Notes under the pieces: model-generated
The model's input: only the letters and a program-made list of their open reading frames with translations
What the model was told of the DNA's origin: nothing
Databases searched by the model: none
Shown here: piece after piece, positions 17,520-26,837 of the stretch
How the letters are laid out: each line of letters opens with the position of its first letter
Numbering within the stretch: the first letter of the stretch is position 1
From: Qipengyuania atrilutea
GTDB lineage: Bacteria > Pseudomonadota > Alphaproteobacteria > Sphingomonadales > Sphingomonadaceae
DNA length: 64,000 bases
Direction of reading: 5' to 3'
Assembly (NCBI RefSeq): GCF_013370205.1
Contig: NZ_JABWGV010000001.1
Coordinates: forward strand, 1-64,000
Program-made: the position numbers and the translations under genes

Positions 17520-19072
17520 TGCCGCTTCGTAGCAGGCAGCGCGATCGCGGCAGCAAACTGTCCGGCAACGTGGCGGAGCGAGCGATCGTCGACATCGGCT
17601 CCAACACCGTGCGCGCCGTCGTCTTCAGCGGTAGCCCGCGGGCGCCGACAGTGTTTCTCAACGAGAAAGTCACGGCGAAGCTGGGCCGGCGCATAGGGAG
17701 CGAAGGCGATCTCGCCCCCGAAGCCATCGAAATCGCGATGCGCGGCCTCAGACGCTATGCGCTGATCTTCCGCGAACTCGAAATCAAGGACGTGACCACG
17801 GTTGCGACCGCGGCCGTGCGCGAGGCGAGCAACGGCGCGGACTTTCTCGAGCAAATCCGCGCACTGGGCTTCGCGCCCAAGGTACTGTCGGGCGAAGAGG
17901 AAGCGCGGAGTTCCGCTCATGGGATCATGGGCGCGTTTCCGGGTGCGGAAGGGCTCGTCGCCGATCTCGGCGGCGGAAGCCTCGAACTCGTTCGCGTGGA
18001 AGGCAGCGAATGCCGCGATGCTGATACGCTGCCGCTCGGTACGCTGCGGCTGGCGGCGCTGCGCGAACAGCACGGGGACGGCACGCGCAAGGTCCTGTCG
18101 CAAATGCTCAAGAAGGCCGGCTGGGAAAAGCCGATCGGCGGGCCGCTCTACCTCGTCGGCGGAACGTGGCGGGCGATGGCAGTCTTCGCGATGCAGCGTG
18201 CCGAGACGCTGCTGACCGATCCGCACGGCTACGAACTGGCCGCCAAGCAGGCAGCGAAGCTGGCAGATACGCTGGCTGCTGCCGATCCGGCTGACCTTGC
18301 GGCGATCCCGCGCATATCGACCATGCGCGCGGAAAAATTGCCCGACGCTGCGCTGCTTCTGCAGGCTCTGCTCAAGAAGCTCGAGCCGGAGCGGCTGGTA
18401 TTCTCTTCCTGGGGCCTCCGCGAGGGGCTTTTGTACGAACGGCTGGCACCGCATATCAGGGGGCAAGACCCGCTGCTTGCCGGCGTCGCCGTGTTCGGCG
18501 CAATGCGCGGAGCACCGCCGGTTCTCGCAGCATTGATGGCGGGCTGGACGGTGCGCGCAGTTCCGAACGAAGGCCGCGGCAGTGAGCGGGTTCGCCTGGC
18601 CGCGACAACGCTCGCGCTGGCCTCGATGCAGATAGAGCCGAACCTGCGTATCCAGCAGGGAATTGAATGGGCGCTCTACAAACGCTGGCTGGCGGTTGAG
18701 CCGCACGAGCGGGCGATGCTGGCGGCCGCTATCTGCGGCAACGGAAACGTGACCGAACTGCCCGATGCGCTGCACCGGATCGCAAGCGGCGAGCAGCTCG
18801 AGGAGGCTCTGTGCTGGGGGCTGGCGATACGGCTATGCCGCCGCCTTAGCGCACGGTCGCGCCGACCGATGCAGGCGAGCACGCTGTCGGTCGAAGACGG
18901 CAGGCTGATTCTGAAGATAGAGGAAGAGCAGGCACCCCTGTTCGGCATACCGAACGAGAAGGATCTCAGGACTCTCGGAGAAAGGCTCGGCCTCGACTAT
19001 ACCATGGAAGTCGTCGGCGAAACGCATTCTTCGGAAGTCGAGAACGTCCTGCGCGCAGAGGACGACGCGTAG
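17519..19072 (+). CDS. ppx: Exopolyphosphatase, Ppx/GppA family
   Basis: The protein has 517 residues. It has the actin-like ATPase fold motifs IVDIGSNTVRAVVF near residue 22 and VADLGGGSLELV near residue 145, and an HD-like C-terminal part. The enzyme removes terminal phosphate from polyphosphate; GppA-type members also cleave pppGpp. It overlaps ppk by one base, so polyphosphate turnover is set by the pair. The start was chosen from that overlap. Confidence 0.94.
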   Translation: MPLRSRQRDRGSKLSGNVAERAIVDIGSNTVRAVVFSGSPRAPTVFLNEKVTAKLGRRIGSEGDLAPEAIEIAMRGLRRYALIFRELEIKDVTTVATAAVREASNGADFLEQIRALGFAPKVLSGEEEARSSAHGIMGAFPGAEGLVADLGGGSLELVRVEGSECRDADTLPLGTLRLAALREQHGDGTRKVLSQMLKKAGWEKPIGGPLYLVGGTWRAMAVFAMQRAETLLTDPHGYELAAKQAAKLADTLAAADPADLAAIPRISTMRAEKLPDAALLLQALLKKLEPERLVFSSWGLREGLLYERLAPHIRGQDPLLAGVAVFGAMRGAPPVLAALMAGWTVRAVPNEGRGSERVRLAATTLALASMQIEPNLRIQQGIEWALYKRWLAVEPHERAMLAAAICGNGNVTELPDALHRIASGEQLEEALCWGLAIRLCRRLSARSRRPMQASTLSVEDGRLILKIEEEQAPLFGIPNEKDLRTLGERLGLDYTMEVVGETHSSEVENVLRAEDDA

Positions 19073-19148
19073 TCCGCACCTTGACTGCCCAAGTCTGGTT
19101 TCAAGACGTTTGCGTTCGGAGGAAATAGCGCTATCGCGCTGGCGGCGC

Positions 19149-19225
19149 GCGCCCGTAGCTCATCTGGATAGAGCGCGAGACTTCTAATCTTGAGGCAGCA
19201 GGTTCGAGTCCTGCCGGGCGCGCCA
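19149..19225 (+). tRNA. tRNA-Arg(TCT)
   Basis: A full cloverleaf can be drawn. The acceptor stem is GCGCCCG/CGGGCGC, the D stem GCTC/GAGC, the anticodon stem CGAGA/TCTTG with loop CTTCTAA (anticodon TCT, reading AGA), and the T stem GCAGG/CCTGC with loop TTCGAGT. The 3' CCA is encoded. It follows ppx on the same strand and faces the cupin gene. Confidence 0.96.
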
Positions 19226-19240
19226 CCAGATCGTTCGCGG

Positions 19241-20266
19241 TCAGTCTCCCGGACCCATCGCATGGCGTATCAGCCGCCGCATATGTCCGAACAGTTCCGG
19301 GCTGGGCGGGCCGAGAATGCCTTTCGCATGGTCGGGCAGATGCGCGCCCGGATCGCCCGAGCGCTCGAACACGTAGTAGTCCAGCAGTTCGCGCCAGACT
19401 TCCTTCTCGTCGCGCGGTAGATGCCTGAACGCCAGCATCATGTGCAAAAGTGCATCGTAGGGACTGCCGATCCCTTCGGGCAGATCGGGGGTCCACCAGT
19501 AATTGACGAGGATGCTCACGGGCTCCAGCGATTCTACGCCGTGCCACCAGCCGTAGGGAATGTAGATCGCGTCGCCCGGTTCGAGCGTAGCCTGCTTTGC
19601 ATCCTTCCATGCCTCGGCAAAGCGCGGATATCTGTCGAGATCCGGAGCCGACGGATCGACCATGCTGACAGGCGTGCCCGCCGGGGTAGTCTCGAACGGG
19701 CCAGGATACAGATCAGGTGTCCGGCTTGGAGGAAACAGCGTGAAGCGCCGCCGTCCCGCCACGCAGCAGGCAACGTTCTCCTTAGCGTCGTAATGCGGGG
19801 CGACCTTGATACGGTTGCCGATCCAGATACGCGGCGCAACCGCAGGGAGAAGATCGAGCCTGTTATCTGCGGCAAAGCGCGGGGCTAGGCTCGCAATATC
19901 CTCCGATTGGACGGCCATCGCCGGAGGCTGCGGGACGGACCTCGCGTGAAGAAGGTCTTCGAGAAATGAGGCCAGTTGTCCGCTGGCCTTGACGAAATTC
20001 AGTTGGCGCAAATCATCCGTATAGAAGAAACGGCCATCAGCGGAGGGCGGTGCGGCTATCGCGTTCACGGGCCGCGCCGAGGCGCGCTCGGCGAGGTAGC
20101 GGCATATCGCGACGTCATTCTCTCGCGCCGCTTCCACAGCAGGCCAATCGCCGACGAGACCGCGAAAGACGGCGGGTCTTGTCGAGGCGCGCAGTTCGGC
20201 GAAAGCTTCTGCCGTGACAGGGGTGGCGATCTCTTCGATCGGGGAAGGTGGCGGAAGCTCAGGCAC
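19241..20266 (-). CDS. Cupin-like (JmjC-type) protein
   Basis: The protein has 341 residues from a GTG at 20266, five bases after the halogenase stop. It has a JmjC/Cupin_8 layout: ligand residues H158 and D160 in APHYDAKENV, distal H242 in YIPYGWWHGV, and PAVFRGLVGDWPA at the N-terminus. Family members are Fe(II)/2-oxoglutarate oxygenases, often hydroxylases of proteins or small molecules. The partner gene is a tryptophan halogenase and both are divergent from a large TonB receptor, an arrangement common in Caulobacter and sphingomonads. The substrate is unknown. Confidence 0.85.
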   Translation of the reverse strand: MPELPPPSPIEEIATPVTAEAFAELRASTRPAVFRGLVGDWPAVEAARENDVAICRYLAERASARPVNAIAAPPSADGRFFYTDDLRQLNFVKASGQLASFLEDLLHARSVPQPPAMAVQSEDIASLAPRFAADNRLDLLPAVAPRIWIGNRIKVAPHYDAKENVACCVAGRRRFTLFPPSRTPDLYPGPFETTPAGTPVSMVDPSAPDLDRYPRFAEAWKDAKQATLEPGDAIYIPYGWWHGVESLEPVSILVNYWWTPDLPEGIGSPYDALLHMMLAFRHLPRDEKEVWRELLDYYVFERSGDPGAHLPDHAKGILGPPSPELFGHMRRLIRHAMGPGD

Positions 20267-20271
20267 CGAGG

Positions 20272-21804
20272 TCAGGTGCTCAGCCGCTCGCCGGGCGGAA
20301 CAGCCCCGCCGCGCTGCTGGAGAAACGCGTCCTGCGTCGGAAGCTGCTCCACCGTATGCGCGATCACCTCGCGAATGTGCCGCAGGCGCTCGAGTGTTTC
20401 CGCTTCGTCTAGGAGCCCGGCGACGGGGTGATAGCGTTCCGGATGAACGCCCTGACCCGACATGACAGCAAGCCAGCTTGCCTCGGTGAAAAGCTCGTTG
20501 TTCTCGCGGAAGATGCGGCCCGAACTGCGGAACATCTCCAGCTTCTCGCGCAGGCCTTCCGGCAATTCCAGGTTTCGGCAGTAGCGCCAGAATTCGGAAT
20601 CGTCGCGCTCGCTCGCATTGTAATGCAGGACGAGGAAGTCGCGGATATCGGCATATTCGCGGTCCGTCTCTTCGTTGAAGCGCGCGATCTCGGTCGCGCC
20701 AAAGCTCGTGTCGGGAAACAGTGAAAGCAGACGCGCGATGCCCGATTGCACCAAGTGAATCGAGGTCGATTCGAGGGGTTCGAGGAAACCCGCAGCGAGG
20801 CCCAGCGCGACCACGTTCTTTTCCCACGCCCGCGCGCGGTGACCCGCGGTGAAGCTCAGCTGGTTCGGATCGGCCAGTGGCTGCCCGTCGAGATTGGCGA
20901 GCAGCAGGTCGGTCGCATCCTCGCGGCTCATGTGCTGCGAGGAGAAGACGTGTCCGTTGCCGAGCCGGTGCTGAAGCGGAATGCGCCATTGCCACCCTGC
21001 CGGGCGGGCGGTGGAACGCGTGAGCGGCTCGTGCTTGCCGCCGAGCGTGCAGGGAACGGCCACGGCGCTGTCGCACGGGAGCCAGTCCGACCAGTCCTTG
21101 AACGGCACTTCGAGCGCTTGTCCGAGCAGCAGCGAGCGGAAACCGGAGCAATCGATAAAGAGCTCGCCTTCGATCGTTTGCCCGCTGTCCAGCTTGATAC
21201 CAGTGACGACGCCGCTCTCGCCGTTCTGCTCGACCTCTACAACCCGCCCTTCGACCCGGGTTACACCGTCTGCCTCCGCGCGCGCACGAAGGAAACGCGC
21301 ATAGCGCGCTGCATCGAACTGGAACGCGTAGGCGAGTTTCGCCATCGGCGACTTTGTATTGGGGCGCGGCCAGTCGAATTTGCCCGCTTTGCCAGCCATC
21401 GCGGCAATCGAATACGCATCGACCGGTGTCTCGTCGCCGATCGCCGATCCGCGAATCCAGAAGTGCTGGAAGTCGATGCCCAGCATATCGAGCCCGTAAC
21501 TGCCGAACGGGTGGACGTAGGAATGTCCCGGTCTCAACCAGTCGACGAATTCGATGCCGAGTTTGTAGGTTGCGCGCGTCTCGCGCATGAACTCCATCTC
21601 GTCGATGCCGAGCATCCGGTTGTAGCCTATGATCTGCGGGATGGTTGCTTCGCCAACGCCCACAGTGCCGATCGCTTCGCTTTCCACGAGGGTCACGGAA
21701 AAGCCGGGGAGTTTCCCCATGACATGCGCCAGCGCCGCAGCGGCCATCCAGCCTGCGGTGCCGCCGCCGACGATCACGACATTGGTTACCGGGGCAGGGG
21801 TCAT
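20272..21804 (-). CDS. Flavin-dependent tryptophan-halogenase-family protein
   Basis: The protein has 510 residues from the ATG at 21804; upstream in-frame sequence in the intergenic region is probably not coding. The FAD-binding motif GGGTAGW is near residue 13, GVGEATIP near residue 49, and the lysine equivalent to the hypohalite-binding one is K81 in ATYKLGIEF. The halogenase signature WQWRIP and the GFLEPLESTSIHL motif are present. Family members halogenate tryptophan or other indoles using FADH2 from a partner reductase. In receptor-linked clusters the native substrate is generally unknown. The cupin gene follows closely and is probably in the same operon. Confidence 0.92.
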   Translation of the reverse strand: MTPAPVTNVVIVGGGTAGWMAAAALAHVMGKLPGFSVTLVESEAIGTVGVGEATIPQIIGYNRMLGIDEMEFMRETRATYKLGIEFVDWLRPGHSYVHPFGSYGLDMLGIDFQHFWIRGSAIGDETPVDAYSIAAMAGKAGKFDWPRPNTKSPMAKLAYAFQFDAARYARFLRARAEADGVTRVEGRVVEVEQNGESGVVTGIKLDSGQTIEGELFIDCSGFRSLLLGQALEVPFKDWSDWLPCDSAVAVPCTLGGKHEPLTRSTARPAGWQWRIPLQHRLGNGHVFSSQHMSREDATDLLLANLDGQPLADPNQLSFTAGHRARAWEKNVVALGLAAGFLEPLESTSIHLVQSGIARLLSLFPDTSFGATEIARFNEETDREYADIRDFLVLHYNASERDDSEFWRYCRNLELPEGLREKLEMFRSSGRIFRENNELFTEASWLAVMSGQGVHPERYHPVAGLLDEAETLERLRHIREVIAHTVEQLPTQDAFLQQRGGAVPPGERLST

Positions 21805-21931
21805 GGCGCGCTTCTCAGGGATATCAACGCGTCGTCCGAGCCCACGGCGATCACAGTTTTTGTGCACTGCAAGATAACGATAACATCTAAAGCATGTATC
21901 ATACTGCCACCCTATAGCCCGATACCATTGT

Positions 21932-21944
21932 TGGCAATTTGCCA
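21932..21944. promoter_or_regulatory. Palindrome in halogenase/receptor divergent region
   Basis: TGGCAATTTGCCA is a perfect 13-bp palindrome midway between the divergent halogenase and TonB receptor genes. A related half TTGCCA occurs at 21975-21980. It may be an operator for the halogenase side; the binding protein is not known. Confidence 0.4.
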
Positions 21945-22039
21945 CAGTATTGCGGTAAACAGGCTGGTAGGCACTTGCCAATGCGCAGGCCGGCGGATAA
22001 GCCTCTGCGCCGAGGAAATCAACTGCTGCCGGAATGTAT

Positions 22040-22053
22040 TGGTAGCGCTATCA
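22040..22053. promoter_or_regulatory. LacI-type operator, copy A
   Basis: TGGTAGCGCTATCA, a near-perfect palindrome ending 16 bp before the TonB receptor ATG. Its right half overlaps a -10-like TATCAT. It matches three other sites in the locus (31671, 38859 and 43195). Confidence 0.8.
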
Positions 22054-22069
22054 TGGGAGAGGTGGTCAT

Positions 22070-25000
22070 ATGACCAAGGCGATGTCCAACATCGATGCGT
22101 CCGACAACGGCCGTGACGTTCTGCTAAAATCCGTTCTTAAGGCCGGCGCTTCGGCCATGGTTGTCGGCAGTCTGCTGTACGGCTCGTCCGCGTTCGCACA
22201 GGACATCGAGGCAGAAGCTGCGCCCGTCGACGATAATGTCATTATCGTCTCGGGTATTCGCCAGTCGCTTGCCAACGCGCAGGACATAAAGCGCGATGCC
22301 GATACCGTCGTGGACGCGATTACCGCCGAAGACATCGGCGCTCTGCCTGACCGTTCGGTTACCGAGGCGCTTCAGCGCGTTCCGGGTATCGCCATCAACC
22401 GCTTCGCTGGTTCGAACGACCCCGACCACTTCTCGGTCGAAGGTTCGGGTGTGACCATCCGCGGCCTCAACTTCGTGCGGTCGGAATTTAACGGGCGTAC
22501 CGCTTTCGCAGCGGGCGTGAACGGCCAGGCGCTGAACTTCGCCGATGTTCCTTCCGAACTGCTCGGCTCGGTCATCATTTCGAAGAACGCGACCGCGGAT
22601 ATGATCGAAGGCGGCCTTGCCGGTACGGTTAACCTCAACACGCGCAAGCCCTTCGACAGCGGGTCGGACGATCTCAAGATCGCCTTCAGTGCCGAGGCGA
22701 ACTACGGCGACTTCCGCGAAGAGTGGACGCCGACGTTCTCAGGCCTCATCAGCAAGGCATGGACAACCGACGCTGGTCGGTTCGGTCTTCTCGTGAGCGG
22801 CGCGTTCTCTCAGATCAAGAGCCGGGCAGACGGTCTGCAGGTTGCGAACTACCAGACCCGCGACGGGCAACTGGCGCAGCTTGCAAATGAGAACCGGTTT
22901 GTGTGTCGAAACCCGCTTCCGGCACCGACCGATACCATGACATTGCCGCCGCCGAACGCCGCTTGTGGCAACTTCGGCACTGCCGGAGCGGACGGATTTG
23001 CTGATTATGCCGACTACCGCGTCGCGCCGGTTGGCGGACAGTTCCGTACGCAGGAGTACAACCGCAAGCGTGACGGTATCGCCGCTTCCGCGCAGTGGGA
23101 AAGCCTCGACGAGCGTACGCGCCTGACGGCCGAGTTCATCCGCTCCCACACCACCAACGATTGGGGCGAGTACACCTACGAAACCGCCCCCGATCTGACG
23201 GAATATTCGACGTATCCGCTCGGCTGCCAGCAGAATGCGAACGGCCCGGCCGTGATCGACAGCAACGGTGTGGTCAATCCGGACGATGAAACGCCCCCGC
23301 GAGCGCAGTGTCCGGTCGGCGAGTATCAGGACTTCGTCTATGACGAGAACGGCCTGTTCCAGTCAGGCTACATTGTCGATGCCTCCAACGGCTGGCGTGG
23401 TGACCCTGCCGCATCGCCGTTCGTGCCAATCGGCGGTTCGCAGTTTAGTCTCGCACGTCGGGAGGTTGCCGACGAGACGACGAACACCGACTATAGCCTC
23501 AATCTGTACCACGAACTGACCGACCGCCTGACCGTCGAACTCGATGCGCAATATGCGACGTCGAAGCGCGACAACCTCGACGTGAGCGTCTTCGGATCGC
23601 TGTTCGCGGATCAGGAACTGGACATTTCGGGCGATTATCCGGAGATCATTCCGCACAAGCCGCAGTTCCTTGGTTATACTTGGTCCCAGCCGGGCGAGGC
23701 TCTCGCGAACGCCAGCGATGCGGAATATTTCAACGATCCTCGCTTCCAGTTCTGGCGGGCTGCCATGGATCACGCGGAAGACAGCAAGGGTGAGCAGTTC
23801 GCGTTTGCCGCCGACTTTGCCTATGATTTCGGCGAAGATACTTTCCTGCGCGAAGTGAAGTTCGGTGGTCGTTATCAGGGCCGCGAGCAGGATGTTCGCT
23901 TCACCACTTACAACTGGGGCAAGCTCAGTGAAGTGTGGACGGGCGGCCGCCCGGTGAACTTTGCCGATACTGCTGCCGATCAGTCGGAGCGGTACGAGTT
24001 CCCGAACTTCTTCCGCGGTGAGGTGCTCGCTCCTCCGGGCGCATTCTACTACAGCGGCGACCTGACGGGCGACTATCAGAACGCAATCGGCTTTTTCCAG
24101 AATATTCAGGACTTGGCGGTTGCACAGGGCGGAAACCGAAATTCGAACTGGACGCCGCTTGCCGGACGAGAAGGGGCGATCAACGGTACGCCGTACACAC
24201 CATTCGATATCCAGACGATCGATCAGGACGATTATGCGCTGTACGGAATGCTGCGGTTCGGTAGCGATACGATGTTCGGCAACATTCGCTTCTCTGGCAA
24301 TGTCGGCGTTCGCTACGTAAAGTCCGACGTGCGTTCGGCCGGTACACGCGGACCGGGTAACGCAGCCGATCTCGGCTTTACTGCCGAATACGCGGTGCAG
24401 TGTGCGCTTGTAGAGCGAAGCGAAGCGCAGGGCGGCGGGTTCGTTCGTCCGGGCGGCCTGTGTACGCTGGGGCCGGTCGACTTCGACGCGACGCGGGCAT
24501 TCCTCGATAATTCCGGCCAGTTCGAACAGCGTGGGAAGGAATACGACTACTTCCTGCCAAGCGCGAACCTGAAGTTCGGACTTACGGATGACTTGATTTT
24601 GCGGCTTGCCGCATCGAAGGTTCTATCGCGCCCGGAAAATAGCTATATCCGCAACTACTTTACGCCGGGCTTTACGACGGACGGTATCTACACTGCTCAG
24701 GCGGGCAATCCGAACCTGCTGCCCGCGACAGCATGGCAGTTCGATGCCGGTCTCGAATGGTATTTCGATACTGTCGGATCGCTGACGCTGAATGCGTTCT
24801 ACAAGGATATTAAGAACTTCTTCTATAACGAGACGCGTGATATCTCGATCACGAACGCCGCAGGCGAAACGCGTAGCGTCAGCGTCCGCGGTCCGGCGAA
24901 CTTCGACGGGTCGGGTAAGGTCAAGGGCTTCGAGGTCGCTTACCAGCAGACGTTCGACTTCCTGCCGCAGCCGCTCGACGGGTTCGGCATGCAGGCGAAC

Positions 25001-25453
25001 TACACCTACATCGACAGCGAGGGCCTGCCGAACACGTTCCTCAACGGCGCCGAGGTGGTAAACCCTTCGACTATTCCTCCCGGCAATCTGCCGCTGGAGC
25101 AACTTTCGAAGCACAACTACAACGTCGCAGGGTTCTACGAGAAGGGTCCGGTATCGGTTCGCGCTGCCTACAACTGGCGCTCGCGCTTCCTACTTACCGC
25201 AGCGGACGTGATCTTCCCGTATTACTCGATCTTCAACGAGCCTACTGGACAGCTTGACGCTTCCGCGTTCCTGAACATCGGGTCGGTACTCGGTCTGCCG
25301 GGTGACTTGCGCGTCGGCGTCCAAGGTGTGAACCTGCTGAACGAAGTCACCAAAACGACGCAGGCCTACACCGGCGACCCCGACGATCTGGCACCGCGTT
25401 CGTTCTTCATGAACGACCGCCGGTTCAGTTTCATCATCCGCGGGAACTTCTAG
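22070..25453 (+). CDS. Large TonB-dependent receptor, Caulobacter/Xanthomonas type
   Basis: The protein has 1127 residues with a long N-terminal segment and hydrophobic signal (ASAMVVGSLLYGSSAFAQ). The TonB-box region VIIVSGIRQSLANAQDIK leads into a plug with DIGALPDRSVTEALQRVPG. The beta-barrel ends in RGNF. This matches the long receptors of the TIGR01782 type found in carbohydrate loci of Caulobacter and xanthomonads. Given its setting among GH10, GH67, GH43 and GH3 genes, uptake of xylo-oligosaccharides, probably glucuronylated, is likely. A LacI-type operator overlaps its promoter. A strong terminator follows. Confidence 0.95.
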   Translation: MTKAMSNIDASDNGRDVLLKSVLKAGASAMVVGSLLYGSSAFAQDIEAEAAPVDDNVIIVSGIRQSLANAQDIKRDADTVVDAITAEDIGALPDRSVTEALQRVPGIAINRFAGSNDPDHFSVEGSGVTIRGLNFVRSEFNGRTAFAAGVNGQALNFADVPSELLGSVIISKNATADMIEGGLAGTVNLNTRKPFDSGSDDLKIAFSAEANYGDFREEWTPTFSGLISKAWTTDAGRFGLLVSGAFSQIKSRADGLQVANYQTRDGQLAQLANENRFVCRNPLPAPTDTMTLPPPNAACGNFGTAGADGFADYADYRVAPVGGQFRTQEYNRKRDGIAASAQWESLDERTRLTAEFIRSHTTNDWGEYTYETAPDLTEYSTYPLGCQQNANGPAVIDSNGVVNPDDETPPRAQCPVGEYQDFVYDENGLFQSGYIVDASNGWRGDPAASPFVPIGGSQFSLARREVADETTNTDYSLNLYHELTDRLTVELDAQYATSKRDNLDVSVFGSLFADQELDISGDYPEIIPHKPQFLGYTWSQPGEALANASDAEYFNDPRFQFWRAAMDHAEDSKGEQFAFAADFAYDFGEDTFLREVKFGGRYQGREQDVRFTTYNWGKLSEVWTGGRPVNFADTAADQSERYEFPNFFRGEVLAPPGAFYYSGDLTGDYQNAIGFFQNIQDLAVAQGGNRNSNWTPLAGREGAINGTPYTPFDIQTIDQDDYALYGMLRFGSDTMFGNIRFSGNVGVRYVKSDVRSAGTRGPGNAADLGFTAEYAVQCALVERSEAQGGGFVRPGGLCTLGPVDFDATRAFLDNSGQFEQRGKEYDYFLPSANLKFGLTDDLILRLAASKVLSRPENSYIRNYFTPGFTTDGIYTAQAGNPNLLPATAWQFDAGLEWYFDTVGSLTLNAFYKDIKNFFYNETRDISITNAAGETRSVSVRGPANFDGSGKVKGFEVAYQQTFDFLPQPLDGFGMQANYTYIDSEGLPNTFLNGAEVVNPSTIPPGNLPLEQLSKHNYNVAGFYEKGPVSVRAAYNWRSRFLLTAADVIFPYYSIFNEPTGQLDASAFLNIGSVLGLPGDLRVGVQGVNLLNEVTKTTQAYTGDPDDLAPRSFFMNDRRFSFIIRGNF

Positions 25454-25478
25454 CTTCCAGCACTACACTTTTTGAGCA

Positions 25479-25517
25479 AGGCCGCGTCCCGTCATCGGTG
25501 GCGCGGCCTTTTTCTTT
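25479..25517 (+). terminator. Rho-independent terminator of the TonB receptor gene
   Basis: The perfect 7-bp stem GGCCGCG/CGCGGCC (25480-25486 and 25502-25508) is followed by TTTTTCTTTT. Confidence 0.9.
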
Positions 25518-25556
25518 TGCTGACCGGGCGTGACCGTCTGCGAGGGTTTTGCGCGC

Positions 25557-25596
25557 GGCAAAAGAAAGCCGTCCTACCGCGAACGGCAGGACGGCC
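25557..25596 (-). terminator. Terminator of the GH3-GH3-GH10 operon
   Basis: On the minus strand an 11-12-bp stem (GCCGTCCTGCCG/CGGTAGGACGGC, one mismatch) is followed by TTTCTTTTG. It lies 33 bp after the xylanase stop. Confidence 0.85.
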
Positions 25597-25628
25597 CATC
25601 TTGCGCTAAGGGGGCGCTTAAGTTCGGA

Positions 25629-26837
25629 TCAGGCTGCCTCCGCCAGTGAATTGGCGATCGCTGTCCTGAGCGGTTTCGGCTCGTAGTTCGACGTGTAGGG
25701 TGTACCGCGTATTTCGAGCCCGTCCGCGCGTTTGGCGGGATCGAAATACTGGAGCCAGTTGAACTTGTCGATCATGCCCCACATCAGGATGTCGTCGAGA
25801 TGCGCGTCGTAATCCAGCATCACGTCGAAGTAGCGCCGCGCGTAATCGGCCACTTTGCTGTCTCGCTCAGGAATACTGCCGGGTAGTTCGCGGTCCTTCA
25901 CATCGAACTCGGTGATGAGCAGGCGCAGGCCCATACCGGTCACTTCGTCGAGGAAGCGGCGCCATTCGCGCTCCATGTAAGGTCCGACGCCGGTGGCGGG
26001 ATCGATCTCGAACAGTTCGATATGGGACTGGATGCCGAGTGCGTCGACCGGGACCCCGCGCGAGACCATGCCCTCGAGCAGCCGCAGCACGTCGTCGTTG
26101 TGCTTCTGGTGCTGCGGTTCCCAGCTCATGTAGTCGTTATAGACGAGCTGCCCGTCAGGAAGCTGTTCGCGCGCGCTGCGGAAAGCGAGGTCGATGACCG
26201 CTTCGGGGCTGCCCATCGCGCGGCTGAGGCTCGTTTCGATCGTATCGTTCCGGTCGTGGTCGATGGCCTCGTTCACCACGTCGTAGCTGGTGATGAGACC
26301 TCGGTAGCGGTCCGTGACGGTCTCGATATGCTGGGTGAGCAGGCGCGCCGCCTCGGTGGCCGGATTGGCGCCGAAGTCGTAATTGTTGAGCCAGTCGGGA
26401 AACCACTGCGGCCGGTGCCACAGCAGCGTATGCCCGCGCAGCGCTAGTCCGTTTGCCTGCGACCAGGCGGCGATGTCGTCCATCCGAGAGAAGTCGAAGG
26501 TATCGGGCGAGGGCCGCACGGTCTGCCACTTCATCTCGTTTTCCGGCACGACCATGCCGCATTCCGCCTTGATGAGGTCGGTGTAGCGGGGGTTCTGCAC
26601 CGAACCCGCATCGGTCCGACCGGGGGTGGAGGCGATTGCGCTGCCGAAGTGCCGGCCGGTGCGCTGGGCCAATGTCTCGAGCGACGGCTTGGGGTAGGGC
26701 TCTCCCGACGGCGAAAGTATCGGCGCGCTTTCTGGCGCAGCGGAATCTCCCGAGGACAGGCCGCCACAGCCCACGAGCGGCAGTGCGGCCATTCCCGCAA
26801 GCGCATGGCGGCGAGAGAATTCGAAACGGTCAGGCAT
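25629..26837 (-). CDS. GH10 endo-1,4-beta-xylanase, Tat-exported lipoprotein
   Basis: The protein has 402 residues. The N-terminus has a twin-arginine motif (SRRHAL) and a lipobox LVGC with Cys24, so it is probably exported folded and lipid-anchored. The GH10 barrel shows NEMKW, HTLLWHRPQWF, the acid/base E190 in DVVNEAID and the nucleophile E310 in LLITEFDVKD. The enzyme cuts internal beta-1,4 bonds in xylan and can accept glucuronosyl-decorated chains. The start overlaps the upstream GH3 stop by 8 bp, placing it third in the operon. Whether it faces outside or the periplasm is not shown by the sequence. Confidence 0.95.
   Translation of the reverse strand: MPDRFEFSRRHALAGMAALPLVGCGGLSSGDSAAPESAPILSPSGEPYPKPSLETLAQRTGRHFGSAIASTPGRTDAGSVQNPRYTDLIKAECGMVVPENEMKWQTVRPSPDTFDFSRMDDIAAWSQANGLALRGHTLLWHRPQWFPDWLNNYDFGANPATEAARLLTQHIETVTDRYRGLITSYDVVNEAIDHDRNDTIETSLSRAMGSPEAVIDLAFRSAREQLPDGQLVYNDYMSWEPQHQKHNDDVLRLLEGMVSRGVPVDALGIQSHIELFEIDPATGVGPYMEREWRRFLDEVTGMGLRLLITEFDVKDRELPGSIPERDSKVADYARRYFDVMLDYDAHLDDILMWGMIDKFNWLQYFDPAKRADGLEIRGTPYTSNYEPKPLRTAIANSLAEAA

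Noticed and set aside
19125-19134. ATAGCGCTAT palindrome before tRNA-Arg, similar to the xylan operators
   Set aside because: It shares only the core ten bases, lacks the flanking TG...CA, and precedes a tRNA with no link to sugar use.
19241-21151. A 636-codon open frame running through the halogenase region on the minus strand
   Set aside because: Only the part from the GTG at 20266 has JmjC-type motifs; the upstream part is Arg/Pro-rich out-of-frame translation of the halogenase gene.
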